Shown here piece by piece: positions 63,796 through 64,000 of a stretch of DNA of 64,000 nucleotides. The stretch comes from Macrotis lagotis (Eukaryota > Chordata > Mammalia > Peramelemorphia > Peramelidae). The notes beneath the pieces are model-generated. The model had not been told where the DNA came from. It saw only the letters and a list, made by a program, of their open reading frames with translations, and searched no databases. The translations under genes were made by a program, and so were the position numbers. The stretch's first letter is position 1. Each line of letters opens with the position of its first letter. The stretch covers positions 282,597,067 through 282,661,066 of the forward strand of contig NC_133660.1 of NCBI RefSeq assembly GCF_037893015.1. Reading direction: 5' to 3'.

Positions 63796-64000
63796 AGGAT
63801 GTAGGAATCCCTTTGTTTTCCATTTTGTCTACTACAAAAAGAGCTTCTGTCAATATTTTTGTACAAAAAGGAGGACAGAAGGACAAAGGACACTGGCACA
63901 CTGAGTTCTCACCTCCCCTGGTCACTCACGAAGAGGTCACACTGAATAAATGGGAGGCACAGTGTGCATGTAGAGGTGAAGGCAACTGGCAAAGTGAACG

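Overview
The window is nuclear DNA from a mammal, and almost certainly a marsupial. It carries spliced vertebrate genes with GT-AG introns, CpG-rich promoters and AATAAA signals. Its introns hold tRNA-headed SINEs of the abundant marsupial type (Mon1/WSINE1-like and Mar1-like) and LINE-1 3' ends of marsupial type. Gene order and exon structure match the human 11q13 block PACS1-KLC2-RAB1B-CNIH2-YIF1A-TMEM151A, read here in reverse. The species cannot be settled from the sequence alone. All protein comparisons are from memory, not from a database search.

Layout: TMEM151A (minus, about 0.6-5.1 kb) and YIF1A (plus, 7.0-11.6 kb) diverge from a CpG-rich interval. YIF1A converges on CNIH2 (minus, 12.25-18.0 kb). 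RAB1B (minus, 18.56-24.0 kb), KLC2 (minus, 24.5-about 30.2 kb) and PACS1 (minus, 39.7 kb to beyond the right edge) follow head to tail. The RAB1B poly(A) signal lies about 580 bp from the CNIH2 start codon, and the KLC2 poly(A) signal only a few hundred bp from the RAB1B promoter. From 30.8 to 39.7 kb lies a repeat-rich intergenic interval with ancient L2- and CR1-type LINEs, SINEs and no recognisable gene. PACS1 fills the rest; its last 22 coding exons are here and the first coding exons lie outside.

The complete coding sequences are intact: TMEM151A 473 aa, YIF1A 293 aa, CNIH2 160 aa, RAB1B 201 aa and KLC2 625 aa. PACS1 contributes 816 C-terminal residues. All internal exon phases agree. 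Most of these proteins act in membrane traffic or cargo handling: YIF1A and RAB1B at the ER-Golgi step, CNIH2 in ER export and as an AMPA-receptor subunit, KLC2 as kinesin-1 light chain, and PACS1 in TGN sorting. They are ordinary separate genes, not an operon.

I found no undescribed gene system. The points most worth a second look are a G-rich minisatellite filling a KLC2 intron, a short telomere-like repeat in the KLC2-RAB1B gap, a copied exon/intron boundary in CNIH2, a 48-nt cassette-like CNIH2 exon, a long pyrimidine-rich stretch of the CNIH2 transcript, a tailless SINE with perfect target duplications, and an inverted SINE pair inside PACS1.
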